DNA of 64,000 bases from Hoeflea_A sp965228435 (lineage in GTDB: Bacteria; Pseudomonadota; Alphaproteobacteria; Rhizobiales; Rhizobiaceae), in assembly GCA_965228435.1 (NCBI GenBank), contig OZ245818.1:1488001-1552000 (forward strand), read 5' to 3'. This document shows, one piece after another, positions 17,101 through 25,695 of this stretch. The first letter of the stretch is position 1. Each line of letters begins with the position of its first letter. The position numbers and the translations under genes were made by a program. Below the pieces are notes generated by a model. It saw nothing but the letters and a program-made list of their open reading frames with translations, did not search any database and was not told where the DNA came from.

Positions 17101-17940
17101 ATGAAACGGCTTTCGCATCTCGCACTCATTTCAGCCATGGTCGCCCTGCCGTGTGGCGCACTTGCCGCCGACACCAAAGCGATCGTCACTGCCGCAATGA
17201 CGGAGTTGATGATCGACAAGAATGTCGACGCCATCGACCGGTACTTCGCCGAGCCCTACATTCAACACAACCAGTCGGTGCCCACCGGGCTGGATGCGCT
17301 GAAGGGCTTGGCAGGACAGGCAATCGCCGGCAACCCGGCCTTCAAGTACGACATGATCCGGGTCTTCGCCGATGGTGACATCGGTATCACCCACGGCATC
17401 TATGAGGGCTTCGGAGAAACGCCTCTGGTTGCCTTCGACATCTTCCGGGTGGCCGACGGCAAGATCGTCGAGCACTGGGACAATCTGCAGCCCGTCGCGC
17501 CGCCCAATCCGTCCGGCCGCAGCCAGACCGACGGTCCGACAGCGGTTGCGGACCTGGATCGGACAGCGGCGAACAAGGCCTTTGTCGGCGAGTTCTACGA
17601 TACAGTGCTGATCGGCGGCGAGTTCGACCGGATCGGAACCTATATCGACGGCGACAACTACATCCAGCACAACACGCAGATTGCCGACGGTCTCAGCGGT
17701 CTCGCCGCGGGGCTGAAGGCGATGGCTGACGCCGGCCTTTCCATGCGCATCACGAAACGGCACGGCCTCTTTGGCGAAGGCAATTTCGTCCTGGTGACGG
17801 CAGAAGGCGAAATTGGCGGCAAGCCGACAGCATTCTACGATCTGTTCCGGGTGGAAAACAGCAAGATCGCCGAACATTGGGATGTGATTGCACCGATCCT
17901 CCCGGACAGCGAAGCGGCCAACACCAACGGCAAGTTCTAA
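17101..17940 (+). CDS. Exported protein with two SnoaL-like (NTF2-fold) domains
   Basis: 279 residues: signal peptide (MKRLSHLALISAMVALPCGA), then two similar domains at about 27-140 and 158-270. Both contain the SnoaL pattern YIQHN, a FADGDIG/EGNFVLV strand and F..FRV.....VEHWD. AAGGAG precedes the ATG. SnoaL-like proteins fold as small cones and include polyketide cyclases and lactonases, but most exported copies are uncharacterised. The duplication within one chain would give a pseudo-dimer. Confidence 0.8.
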   Translation: MKRLSHLALISAMVALPCGALAADTKAIVTAAMTELMIDKNVDAIDRYFAEPYIQHNQSVPTGLDALKGLAGQAIAGNPAFKYDMIRVFADGDIGITHGIYEGFGETPLVAFDIFRVADGKIVEHWDNLQPVAPPNPSGRSQTDGPTAVADLDRTAANKAFVGEFYDTVLIGGEFDRIGTYIDGDNYIQHNTQIADGLSGLAAGLKAMADAGLSMRITKRHGLFGEGNFVLVTAEGEIGGKPTAFYDLFRVENSKIAEHWDVIAPILPDSEAANTNGKF

Positions 17941-17946
17941 TCCAGT

Positions 17947-19452
17947 CTATGCACTGCCTTCCCGATCGAGGATCTCGACCGTTTCCTGATAGAAACGGTC
18001 GGCTTCCTCGTGGCTGGCGCCGACGCAGACCGTGCCCAATTTACCGAATTCGGACAGGGCGCCGATCAGGTGGAAAACCACACCGCGCTGCGCGGCGCCG
18101 TGAAAGTGGATGTTGTTGCGAACCGCAATGTCGATCAGGTCTTCCGGCGTCAGGCCTCGATAGCGTTCCGATTCCAGATTGTCGGTGGCAAAATAGTAGC
18201 GTTCCCGACCGCTCGGTGTCTTGAACAAACCAGTGACCGCGTCATAACGACCGTCGGTCAGGTATTCCAGCATGATGAAGGGATGGGTGGTGCCGCCCTT
18301 GCGCAGATTGATCTCGACGGCGTAATGACGCCAGCTGTTGCCCTCAGGCACCGAGATGAAGTCGACGCCAAAGCGCCCCAGCACGCCGTGTCCGGCAAGC
18401 AACCGCCCGACTTTCATGCCTTCATTCTGGATCTCGAGCCGATAGGCTTCGTCGGCCGGGAAGCGACAGCCGAGGAACACCTGGCCGTCGTCTCCGCCCA
18501 ACACCTGGTCGTGGGTGGAGATCGGATCGAGCTGACCCATTGGATCGATCCGGTATTGCACCGATGGGGAGCGCTTCTCCTCTCCCTCTATGAACGCCTC
18601 GACCACACCGCCCATTTCGGCGAGTTTGGCGCTGAACTGGTCCCAATCCATGTCGTGGGCACAGAAGGCGAGGTCGGACAGCCGACTGGCAATCCCATTC
18701 TCTGACTCACTGGCACCGTTGAAGCGGAACACAGCATTGCCCTCGCCCGAGAAGCCCTCGTTAAGCTTGACGACGGCACGACGCAGATCCGGATTGCGGG
18801 TCTTCAGCGCCGCCAGCGCCGAAGCCACGTCTTTCCCATCGACAAGGTCCTCAAACCCTTCGGCCTGGAGCATGCCCGCCTGCCGAAACAGCTTGCGGCT
18901 GCCGCTCTTGGAGCCGTGGTGCTGCAGTTCCGGATCGCAGCCATAGATCGGAATGCCCAGCTTTGCCGACAGTCGCCGCTCCAACGTCGACACGTTGAAG
19001 CACACCATGTGGGCAAACGCCCTTTCGCCGAGGGCCGCTTCCATTCGAGCCAACATCCTGGGTCGCTCGAGGATCTTGGCGGTCAGCGGCCGGTCCGACC
19101 CGTCGTGACAGGATAGCAAGGTCAGGCGCTGTCGGGCGTGCTGGTGCGGCACGCCGGGCAGAAGGTGCAGATAGTAGTCGACGATGCACTCGTCGACCGG
19201 CCCGCTGGTCACATAGATGATACGCGTTTGCGGCATACGCAGAAGCCGCAGCAGGCACAGCAGGCGTTCCTCATAGTGGTGGACGCCGGATATCTTGCCC
19301 AGCACTTCCACGTCGAGCGACAGGCTCGGGACGATCACGACAGTGCGCGGGTGGAGGCGATCGGGAAAGACCCGCTCATACATCTCCGGCAACCGGGACT
19401 GCAGACGATCGAACTTCTCGGCATCTGCGCTGAAGTCCTCAAACTGGTTCAT
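17947..19452 (-). CDS. ATP-grasp ligase of the PGM1 peptide-ligase type
   Basis: 501 residues. The N-terminal half contains a pre-ATP-grasp region (VVIVPSLSLD, YVTSGPVD), followed by an ATP-grasp fold: KLNEGFSGEGNAVF as the nucleotide loop, EAFIEGEE, and the metal-binding end VEINLRKGGTTHPF. The C-terminal about 100 residues match the PGM1 C-terminal region. PGM1 of pheganomycin biosynthesis joins an amino-acid derivative to peptides. The ATG at 19452 is chosen over an upstream TTG at 19497. It is convergent with the SnoaL gene (6-bp gap) and divergent from pgi, with no precursor peptide or biosynthetic neighbour visible. Confidence 0.75.
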   Translation of the reverse strand: MNQFEDFSADAEKFDRLQSRLPEMYERVFPDRLHPRTVVIVPSLSLDVEVLGKISGVHHYEERLLCLLRLLRMPQTRIIYVTSGPVDECIVDYYLHLLPGVPHQHARQRLTLLSCHDGSDRPLTAKILERPRMLARMEAALGERAFAHMVCFNVSTLERRLSAKLGIPIYGCDPELQHHGSKSGSRKLFRQAGMLQAEGFEDLVDGKDVASALAALKTRNPDLRRAVVKLNEGFSGEGNAVFRFNGASESENGIASRLSDLAFCAHDMDWDQFSAKLAEMGGVVEAFIEGEEKRSPSVQYRIDPMGQLDPISTHDQVLGGDDGQVFLGCRFPADEAYRLEIQNEGMKVGRLLAGHGVLGRFGVDFISVPEGNSWRHYAVEINLRKGGTTHPFIMLEYLTDGRYDAVTGLFKTPSGRERYYFATDNLESERYRGLTPEDLIDIAVRNNIHFHGAAQRGVVFHLIGALSEFGKLGTVCVGASHEEADRFYQETVEILDREGSA

Positions 19453-19630
19453 GATCCATTCGCCATTCCCTGGGGCCACCCGACCCGTGTTCCCCAACTG
19501 TCTGACCGCGGGCTTTATTCAACGTTAATACCTTGAGAAAACAGCCGCAAGCGACCCGGGATCAGCCTTGAAACACATCGCTTCGGGTGGCATGAATGCG
19601 GCCGAATTTCATCCAATCACGGAAACTGCC

Positions 19631-21259
19631 ATGACCCCCTCTTTCGAGCAGACCCTGACGGCCCTGCGCGCGCATCGGGCCGATGACGCGCCAAGCGACA
19701 TGCGCGCTGCATTCGATGCCGACCCCGCCCGCTTCGAGCGGTTTTCGGTGACGCTGGACGACCTGCTGCTCGACTACTCGAAATGCGCCGTCAACGAACA
19801 GACAATGCAACTGCTTCAGCAACTGGCTGACGATGCGCAGGTCTCGGAACGGCGCGAGGCGATGTTCTGCGGAGACCACATCAACCTGACCGAAGACCGG
19901 GCCGTTCTGCACACGGCGCTTCGCAACCTCTCGGATGGCCAGGTCATCGATGAAGGCCAGGATGTCATGCCGGATATCCGCGCCGTGTTGGGCGCCATGG
20001 CCGCGTTCAGCGAGGCGGTGCGCGACGGCAGCATCAAGGGCGCCACCGGCCAGGCCATCACCGACGTGGTCAATATCGGCATCGGCGGGTCGGATCTTGG
20101 GCCGGCCATGGCCTGCCTGGCGCTGGCACCCTATTGCGACGGGCCACGCTGTCATTTCGTCTCCAATATTGATGGCGCCCACATCGCCGACACTTTGGCT
20201 CGGCTCGATCCGGCAACGACGCTCATTGTCGTGGCCTCCAAAACCTTCACAACAATCGAGACCATGACCAATGCCGCCACGGCCCGCCGCTGGATCGGCG
20301 ACGCGCTGGGCAGCGAGGCGGTTGGACAGCATTTCGTCGCCGTGTCGACGGCGCTCGACAAGGTCGCCGCTTTCGGGGTCTCGGGCGACCGGGTCTTCGG
20401 TTTCTGGGATTTCGTCGGCGGGCGCTATTCGATTTGGTCGGCCATCGGCCTACCGCTGATGCTGGCAATCGGCGCCGACCGCTTCACGCAGTTCCTCACC
20501 GGCGCGCACGATCTCGACATCCATTTCCGCAACGCACCGACGCTCGAAAACCTGCCGATGCTGCTCGGCCTGATCGGCTATTACCATCGTGTGGTCTGCG
20601 GCTACCCGTCCCGCGCGGTCATCCCCTACGATCAGCGGCTCGCCCGCCTGCCCGCCTATCTGCAGCAGCTCGACATGGAGTCGAACGGCAAACGGGTGGA
20701 TATCGAAGGCAACGCGCTCCTGGAACCGTCCGGACCCATCGTCTGGGGCGAGCCCGGCACCAACAGCCAGCATGCCTTTTTCCAACTGATCCACCAGGGC
20801 ACTGATATCATTCCGGTCGAGTTCATCGTGGCTGCACGCGGCCACGAGGCCGATCTTGCCCATCAACACGAACTGCTTCTCGCAAACTGCCTGGCGCAGT
20901 CGGAAGCGCTCATGCGCGGGCGGACACTGGACGAAGCGCGGGCGCAGGCCAAACCAGGCGCTGGCGGCCAAGACCTGTCGCAGCACCGGGTGTTTGCCGG
21001 CAACCGTCCCTCGATCACCATGGTCCATGATCGATTGACCCCCTATGCGTTCGGCCGGCTCATCGCGCTTTATGAGCACCGCGTCTTTGTTGAGGCGCAG
21101 CTCTTCGGCATCAATGCCTTTGACCAGTGGGGCGTCGAGCTGGGCAAGGAACTGGCGACGGCGCTGCTGCCGGTGGTCGAAGGCAAGCAGAGCGCCGAGG
21201 GACATGACAGCTCAACCGCCGGCCTCGTTGCCTTCATTCGGCAGGAACCGACGAACTAG
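19631..21259 (+). CDS. pgi: Glucose-6-phosphate isomerase
   Basis: 542 residues, full length for the family. It interconverts glucose-6-phosphate and fructose-6-phosphate in the cytoplasm. Visible landmarks: GIGGSDLGPAMA, VASKTFTT, the signature block around GVFGFWDFVGGRYS, and the C-terminal FDQWGVELGKEL. The ATG at 19631 fits family N-termini; an alternative ATG at 19592 would add 13 residues. The gene ends 1 bp before the convergent livM. Confidence 0.93.
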   Translation: MTPSFEQTLTALRAHRADDAPSDMRAAFDADPARFERFSVTLDDLLLDYSKCAVNEQTMQLLQQLADDAQVSERREAMFCGDHINLTEDRAVLHTALRNLSDGQVIDEGQDVMPDIRAVLGAMAAFSEAVRDGSIKGATGQAITDVVNIGIGGSDLGPAMACLALAPYCDGPRCHFVSNIDGAHIADTLARLDPATTLIVVASKTFTTIETMTNAATARRWIGDALGSEAVGQHFVAVSTALDKVAAFGVSGDRVFGFWDFVGGRYSIWSAIGLPLMLAIGADRFTQFLTGAHDLDIHFRNAPTLENLPMLLGLIGYYHRVVCGYPSRAVIPYDQRLARLPAYLQQLDMESNGKRVDIEGNALLEPSGPIVWGEPGTNSQHAFFQLIHQGTDIIPVEFIVAARGHEADLAHQHELLLANCLAQSEALMRGRTLDEARAQAKPGAGGQDLSQHRVFAGNRPSITMVHDRLTPYAFGRLIALYEHRVFVEAQLFGINAFDQWGVELGKELATALLPVVEGKQSAEGHDSSTAGLVAFIRQEPTN

Positions 21260-21260
21260 G

Positions 21261-22271
21261 TCACGGACACATCCGACGGGTCGCGAAGATCGTCTGCACA
21301 CCGCGGGCCTTCAGTGCCCCCCAGATTCCACGGCGATCGATCAGCATGACGGCGATTGCGATGGCGCCCATGCCGATCAGGTACCAGGATCCCCAGTCGG
21401 CTGCGACCTCGCGCAGCAGGAAGAAGACGATCACGCCGATAATCGGGCCCTCGATCGTGCCAATGCCGCCGATCACGACGATGAAGATCACAAATGCGGA
21501 CCATTCGTTCACGCTGAACGCCGCATCGGGGGTGATGCGCAGCTTCTGCAGAAAGATGAAGGCGCCGGTCAGTGCCGTCCCCGCAGCTGTTAGCACGTAG
21601 ACCATGAATTTCACGCGCGGGATGTTGACGCCGACGCTCTCGGCCGCCGTCTCGCTGTCGCGGATCGCCGTCAGGGCAAGACCCCAGCGGGACCGCAGCA
21701 ACAGCCAGACGCCCAGCACAACGGCAGCGGCAATGAAGAAGGCCATATAATACATCGCCATCTCGCGACCGGCGCGGCTGTTTGCGATCGATTTCGCAAG
21801 CGCGATGGGCAGGGAGATTCCGGAACCGCCGCCAAGCGCCGAAAACTGTGCGGCGGTCAAGCGAAACACCTCGGCGATCACCCAGGTTCCGATGGCGAAA
21901 TAGGCACCCTGCAGGCGAAAGGCGATCCAGCCGGTCGGGAAGGCGATGAGACCGGCGCCCAATGCGGCGAGCGGGATTGCCAACAGCACCGGAACGCCTG
22001 CGAACATGGCCAACGCAAAAAACAAATATCCGCCAAGCCCGACGAAGGCCTGCTGACCGACCGAGACGAGACCGGTGTAACCGGCGAGCAGGTTCCACAT
22101 CTGCGCCAGAGCGAGGAAGCTCAGCGCCTCCATCAGCAGCCTCAGCGAGGCGCGGTCCGCCCAGAACGGAGCGAGGCTGAGGCCAACAACAACCGACAAG
22201 AAGATGAAGATGAGCGCACCGCGTCCGCTGATGGGTATTTTCGAGGATGCAATGGTGTCCGCATGGGCCAT
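21261..22271 (-). CDS. livM: Branched-chain-type ABC transporter permease (LivM family)
   Basis: 336 residues with about nine membrane helices and the LivM signature region GGIGTIEGPIIGV near the C-terminus. Last gene of the livG-livF-livH-livM cluster, 3 bp after livH. With LivH it forms the membrane channel. The family imports branched-chain amino acids but also aromatic acids, urea and amides; the neighbouring ring-cleavage operon points to an aromatic compound here. Confidence 0.88.
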   Translation of the reverse strand: MAHADTIASSKIPISGRGALIFIFLSVVVGLSLAPFWADRASLRLLMEALSFLALAQMWNLLAGYTGLVSVGQQAFVGLGGYLFFALAMFAGVPVLLAIPLAALGAGLIAFPTGWIAFRLQGAYFAIGTWVIAEVFRLTAAQFSALGGGSGISLPIALAKSIANSRAGREMAMYYMAFFIAAAVVLGVWLLLRSRWGLALTAIRDSETAAESVGVNIPRVKFMVYVLTAAGTALTGAFIFLQKLRITPDAAFSVNEWSAFVIFIVVIGGIGTIEGPIIGVIVFFLLREVAADWGSWYLIGMGAIAIAVMLIDRRGIWGALKARGVQTIFATRRMCP

Positions 22272-22274
22272 GGC

Positions 22275-23141
22275 TTATCCTTTCATCCGTGCAAAAAGGC
22301 CGGTCGGTTTGAAAATCAGCACCACAAGGAAAGCCAGGTGACCGGCAAGGATCTGGTATCCACCGTCGATCTGAGCGCCGATCGTCTGCGCGACGCCGAG
22401 AATGATCCCGCCCGCGAGAGTGCCCCAAATGTTGCCGAGGCCACCGATGATCACCGCCTCGAATGCGAAGAGCAGACGCGACGGTCCGATGGTCGGATCG
22501 AAATTGGTGCGCATCGCCAGCATGGCGCCGGCAATCGCCACGACCCCGCTGGCCAGTGCCGTAGCTAGGGCGAAGACGTGGGCATTGTTGGCGCCCATCA
22601 GTGGCACGATGGCAGGATCATCGGACGTTGCGCGCAGCAGCCGACCGAGCGGTGTGCGGTAGAAGACATATTGCAGCACACCAATCACGCCGAGCGCAGC
22701 CAGGAACATGGCAACCGGAAGCGCGCCAACCGCTATGTCGCCTGGCAGCACGAAGCTGGCAGTGTCGAACCCGCCGGTTTGCAGCCTGCGACTGTCGGCG
22801 CTGAACGTTTCCAACAGCGCATTCTGAATGATGATCGAAAGGCCGAAAGTCACCAGGATCGGCGGGAGAATGTCGTCGTCGAGCAACCGGTTGAGAAGAA
22901 ATCGCTGTCCGAGATAGCCGGCCGCCCCCATCAGAAGAACAACCAGGGCGATCCCCAACAGCGGATGAAGGCCGAGCATCATACCGCTGACCAGCATCAG
23001 GTAGGCCGCCACCACGATGAAGTCGCCATGGGCGATGTTCACAAAGCGCATGACGCCAAACATCAGCGACAGCCCCGCGGCAAAGAGCGCATAAAGCCCT
23101 CCCAGCAAGATCCCCTGGATCAGTGCGTTTAACCACTCCAT
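22275..23141 (-). CDS. livH: Branched-chain-type ABC transporter permease (LivH family)
   Basis: 288 residues starting at ATG 23141, which overlaps the livF stop codon; a GTG one codon earlier is also possible. Eight membrane helices, with the LivH motif NIAHGDF at about residue 37 and FGVMRFVN just before it, and IIGGLGNIWGTLAGG near the end. Partner of LivM. Confidence 0.9.
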   Translation of the reverse strand: MEWLNALIQGILLGGLYALFAAGLSLMFGVMRFVNIAHGDFIVVAAYLMLVSGMMLGLHPLLGIALVVLLMGAAGYLGQRFLLNRLLDDDILPPILVTFGLSIIIQNALLETFSADSRRLQTGGFDTASFVLPGDIAVGALPVAMFLAALGVIGVLQYVFYRTPLGRLLRATSDDPAIVPLMGANNAHVFALATALASGVVAIAGAMLAMRTNFDPTIGPSRLLFAFEAVIIGGLGNIWGTLAGGIILGVAQTIGAQIDGGYQILAGHLAFLVVLIFKPTGLFARMKG

Positions 23142-23854
23142 CACGCGGCCTCCTCCATTCCGAAATAGGCGTTGGCAATGGCCGAACGGCTCAGCGAGGC
23201 CGGCGCGCCGCTGAGGGAGACACGCCCCTCCTGGAAGCAGTAGACCCGGTCGGCCACCTGCAGTGCCTGGTTGATATCCTGCTCGATAATGACAAGGGAC
23301 GTCCCCCGTTCGCGGATCAGCGGCACGGCGGCATAGATGTCCTTGATGACCTTGGGCGACAGGCCGAGGCTGATTTCATCGCACAGCAACAGTTTTGGGT
23401 TCGACATCAGCGCACGGCCGATGGCCACCTGTTGCTGCTGACCGCCGGAAAGCTCCGTGCCGCCATGATGGCGCCGTTCTTTGAGAGCGGGAAAGATCGC
23501 ATAGACGCTTTCGAGGTTCCAAACACCTCGCCGCCCGCCCGATCCTCCGATCAGCAGGTTCTCTTCAACGGAAAGCGAGGGAAACAACCGCCGCCCCTCC
23601 GGCACCATGGCCAGCCCGGCTCGATGAATTCTGTCAGCCGGGACACCGGCGATGGGTCGACCATCGAACAGGACGTGCTGGCCGCGTGTCGGCCGCAAGC
23701 CTGTCAGACATTTGAGAAATGTGGATTTGCCGGCGCCGTTGGCGCCGATGATGGCGACGGTCTCGTTAGACTCCAGGTCGAAGTCAATTCCAAAGAGGGC
23801 CTGGAAGTCTCCGTAGAAAGCTTCCAGGCCGCGTGTCTCAAGCAGCCTGGTCAT
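23141..23854 (-). CDS. livF: ABC transporter ATP-binding protein (LivF family)
   Basis: 237 residues. Walker A GANGAGKST at 37-45, ABC signature LSGGQQQQVAIGRAL, Walker B LLLCDEISLGLSP, and the switch His in VIIEQD context. One of two ATPases powering the LivHM channel. It overlaps livG by 17 bp upstream. Confidence 0.92.
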   Translation of the reverse strand: MTRLLETRGLEAFYGDFQALFGIDFDLESNETVAIIGANGAGKSTFLKCLTGLRPTRGQHVLFDGRPIAGVPADRIHRAGLAMVPEGRRLFPSLSVEENLLIGGSGGRRGVWNLESVYAIFPALKERRHHGGTELSGGQQQQVAIGRALMSNPKLLLCDEISLGLSPKVIKDIYAAVPLIRERGTSLVIIEQDINQALQVADRVYCFQEGRVSLSGAPASLSRSAIANAYFGMEEAA

Positions 23855-24563
23855 CGATTTCGATCCCCAAATAGATTTCCTGGACCATCGGATCTGCCAT
23901 CACACTGGCTGGCGCGCCGTCGGCAACAATCCGGCCGTGATCGATCACGACCAGCCGTTCGACGACTGCCGTCAGGGCATGAACAATGTGCTCGATCCAG
24001 ATAATGGAAACGCCCGTCTCGTGGATGCTGCGGATCGTCGCCACCAGCGAGCGGCATTCCGCCTCGGTCAGACCGCCGGCAATTTCGTCCAGCAACAACA
24101 GCTTCGGATCGGTGGCCAGGGCCCGAGCGAGTTCCAGCCGTTTGCGCTCCAGCAACGTCAACGCGCCGGCCGGCCGATCCGCTTTGGCAATCAGGCCCGT
24201 CAGAACAAGAATATCGCGGCATCGAGCCCGGTCTGATGATCCGCCAAATGTTTGCGCAACGAGCAGGTTCTCATAGGCCGACATGCCGACGAACGGCTGG
24301 GGGATCTGGAAGGAGCGTGCAATGCCCATGCGGCAGCGTCGGGCAGCCGACAGGCGCGTGATATCCTGGCTCTTGAACGCAATCGAGCCGGTCGAGACCG
24401 GCAGCGATCCGCCGATCAGATTGAAGAGCGTGCTCTTGCCGGCACCGTTCGGGCCGATGATCCCGAGAGCCTGGCCGGGTGTCAGCGTCAGATCCACGGC
24501 ATCGGTGACCTTCAAAGCCCCGAAGCTCTTTGAAACGTTCTGCATTGTCAGGATGGGTGTCAT
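23838..24563 (-). CDS. livG: ABC transporter ATP-binding protein (LivG family)
   Basis: 241 residues. Walker A GPNGAGKST at 37-45, Q-loop region, Walker B LLLLDEIAGGL, and IIWIEHIVHAL containing the switch His. The signature motif is altered to LTLLERKRLELARAL, which is usual for LivG. GGGAGG precedes the ATG. It is the first gene of the liv operon and is divergent from the ring-cleavage operon across a 212-bp control region. Confidence 0.92.
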   Translation of the reverse strand: MTPILTMQNVSKSFGALKVTDAVDLTLTPGQALGIIGPNGAGKSTLFNLIGGSLPVSTGSIAFKSQDITRLSAARRCRMGIARSFQIPQPFVGMSAYENLLVAQTFGGSSDRARCRDILVLTGLIAKADRPAGALTLLERKRLELARALATDPKLLLLDEIAGGLTEAECRSLVATIRSIHETGVSIIWIEHIVHALTAVVERLVVIDHGRIVADGAPASVMADPMVQEIYLGIEIDDQAA

Positions 24564-24630
24564 GGAATACCTCCCGTGCGCTGCAAACTGCGCGGACGGG
24601 CAGCCGCCTTCAATGCCGGTGGCAGTCTAA

Positions 24631-24695
24631 GGCGATACCTATTTCGTCATGAGTTGGCGAATCTCATACCTCTTGAGGTATCGCCGCATACCGCT
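24631..24695. promoter_or_regulatory. Probable LysR operator region between livG and the ring-cleavage operon
   Basis: GGCGATACCT (24631-24640) and AGGTATCGCC (24676-24685) are exact reverse complements. Within the right arm, ATACCTCTTGAGGTAT (24666-24681) is a perfect 7-2-7 palindrome, and another ATACC follows at 24688. ATAC-N7-GTAT is the known site of the LysR regulators BenM/CatM; here the spacing is N8. The position, about 100 bp before the dioxygenase start, and the LysR gene ending the same gene run support a control site. Confidence 0.7.
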
Positions 24696-24775
24696 CGGAG
24701 CATTGAGCTCTTTCGTCGCCGCGTGCCTTATTGCAGCATACAAACACGCATCGCGACGACGCGGAGGAACCAGTC

Positions 24776-25642
24776 ATGCGAAACATCACACTCGACAACA
24801 TTACGGACGCGGTGGTCCAGTCGATGTCTCCCGATATCCCGGACCGCAATCGGGAAATCATGGCCAGCGCGATCAAGCACCTGCATGCCTTCTGCGCCGA
24901 CGTGAACCTGACCTACGAGGAGTGGCTGGAATCGATGGAGTGGCTGCGCCGTGCCGGCGACATTTCCGACGATGCCCGCAACGAGTTCATCCTGATCGCC
25001 GATATCATCGGGATGGAGGTCCTGGTCGACATGCTCGACAAGCGCCCCACTCACGGCGAGACCGTAACGACCGTGCTTGGTCCCTTCTATCGTGAAAGCC
25101 CACCGGTCCTTCCGAACGGTGCATCGATCGTTCAGAAGGATTTTGAGGGCCAGCAGACGGTCAGGGTGCGCGGCCAGATCCGCGACACCGACGGCAATCC
25201 GGTGACTGGCGTGACCGTCGATGTCTGGGAAGACGCGCCGAACGGACTTTACGAGCAGCAGGATCCCGACCAGCCTGACTTCAATCTGCGCGGACGTTTC
25301 GAGACCGATGCAGATGGCCGATATGAGTTCGTCGCCATCCGCCCGGTTCCTTATCCGATCCCCTATGACGGCGCCGCCGGTGAACTGCTCAATTACATGG
25401 GGCACCATCCCTGGCGACCGGGACATATCCACTTTCTCATCCAGAAGGATGGCTACAAGACGCTGGTCTCCCAGATCTACGACAGCGAAACCGAATATCT
25501 CGACAACGACTCGGTCTTCGCCGTGAAGGAAGATCTGATCGGAAACATGCGGAAGACGCCGGAGGGAGCGGACACCGATCTCGAGATGGACTTCGACTTC
25601 GTGATCCGGGCCGACGCCAAATTGGCGATGGCGGCCGAGTGA
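24776..25642 (+). CDS. Intradiol ring-cleavage dioxygenase (hydroxyquinol 1,2-dioxygenase-like)
   Basis: 288 residues. The N-terminal dimerisation domain occupies about 1-100. The non-heme Fe(III) ligands are visible as Tyr159 (NGLYEQQ), Tyr193 (PVPYPIPYDG), His217 and His219 (RPGHIHF). The VPYPIP segment and YLDNDSVFAVKEDL are typical of hydroxyquinol rather than catechol dioxygenases. It opens an aromatic ring between adjacent hydroxyls to give a muconate. GGAGGAA lies just before the ATG, overriding an upstream TTG at 24731. First gene of a five-gene run; the following cycloisomerase would suit a catechol-type product better, an unresolved mismatch. Confidence 0.87.
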   Translation: MRNITLDNITDAVVQSMSPDIPDRNREIMASAIKHLHAFCADVNLTYEEWLESMEWLRRAGDISDDARNEFILIADIIGMEVLVDMLDKRPTHGETVTTVLGPFYRESPPVLPNGASIVQKDFEGQQTVRVRGQIRDTDGNPVTGVTVDVWEDAPNGLYEQQDPDQPDFNLRGRFETDADGRYEFVAIRPVPYPIPYDGAAGELLNYMGHHPWRPGHIHFLIQKDGYKTLVSQIYDSETEYLDNDSVFAVKEDLIGNMRKTPEGADTDLEMDFDFVIRADAKLAMAAE

Positions 25643-25651
25643 CGAAACCCG

Positions 25652-25676
25652 GGCGGCCGGCAATGCTCCGGCCGCC
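25652..25676 (+). other. Intercistronic stem-loop
   Basis: GGCGGCCGG (25652-25660) pairs perfectly with CCGGCCGCC (25668-25676) around a seven-base loop, between the dioxygenase and cycloisomerase genes. No U-run follows, so it is more likely an mRNA-stabilising or processing element than a terminator. Confidence 0.6.
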
Positions 25677-25695
25677 AGTTCCTTAGAGGTGTTCC

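Noticed and set aside
25652..25676. Intercistronic hairpin as a terminator
   Set aside because: There is no U-run and the next gene starts 20 bp later in the same pathway.
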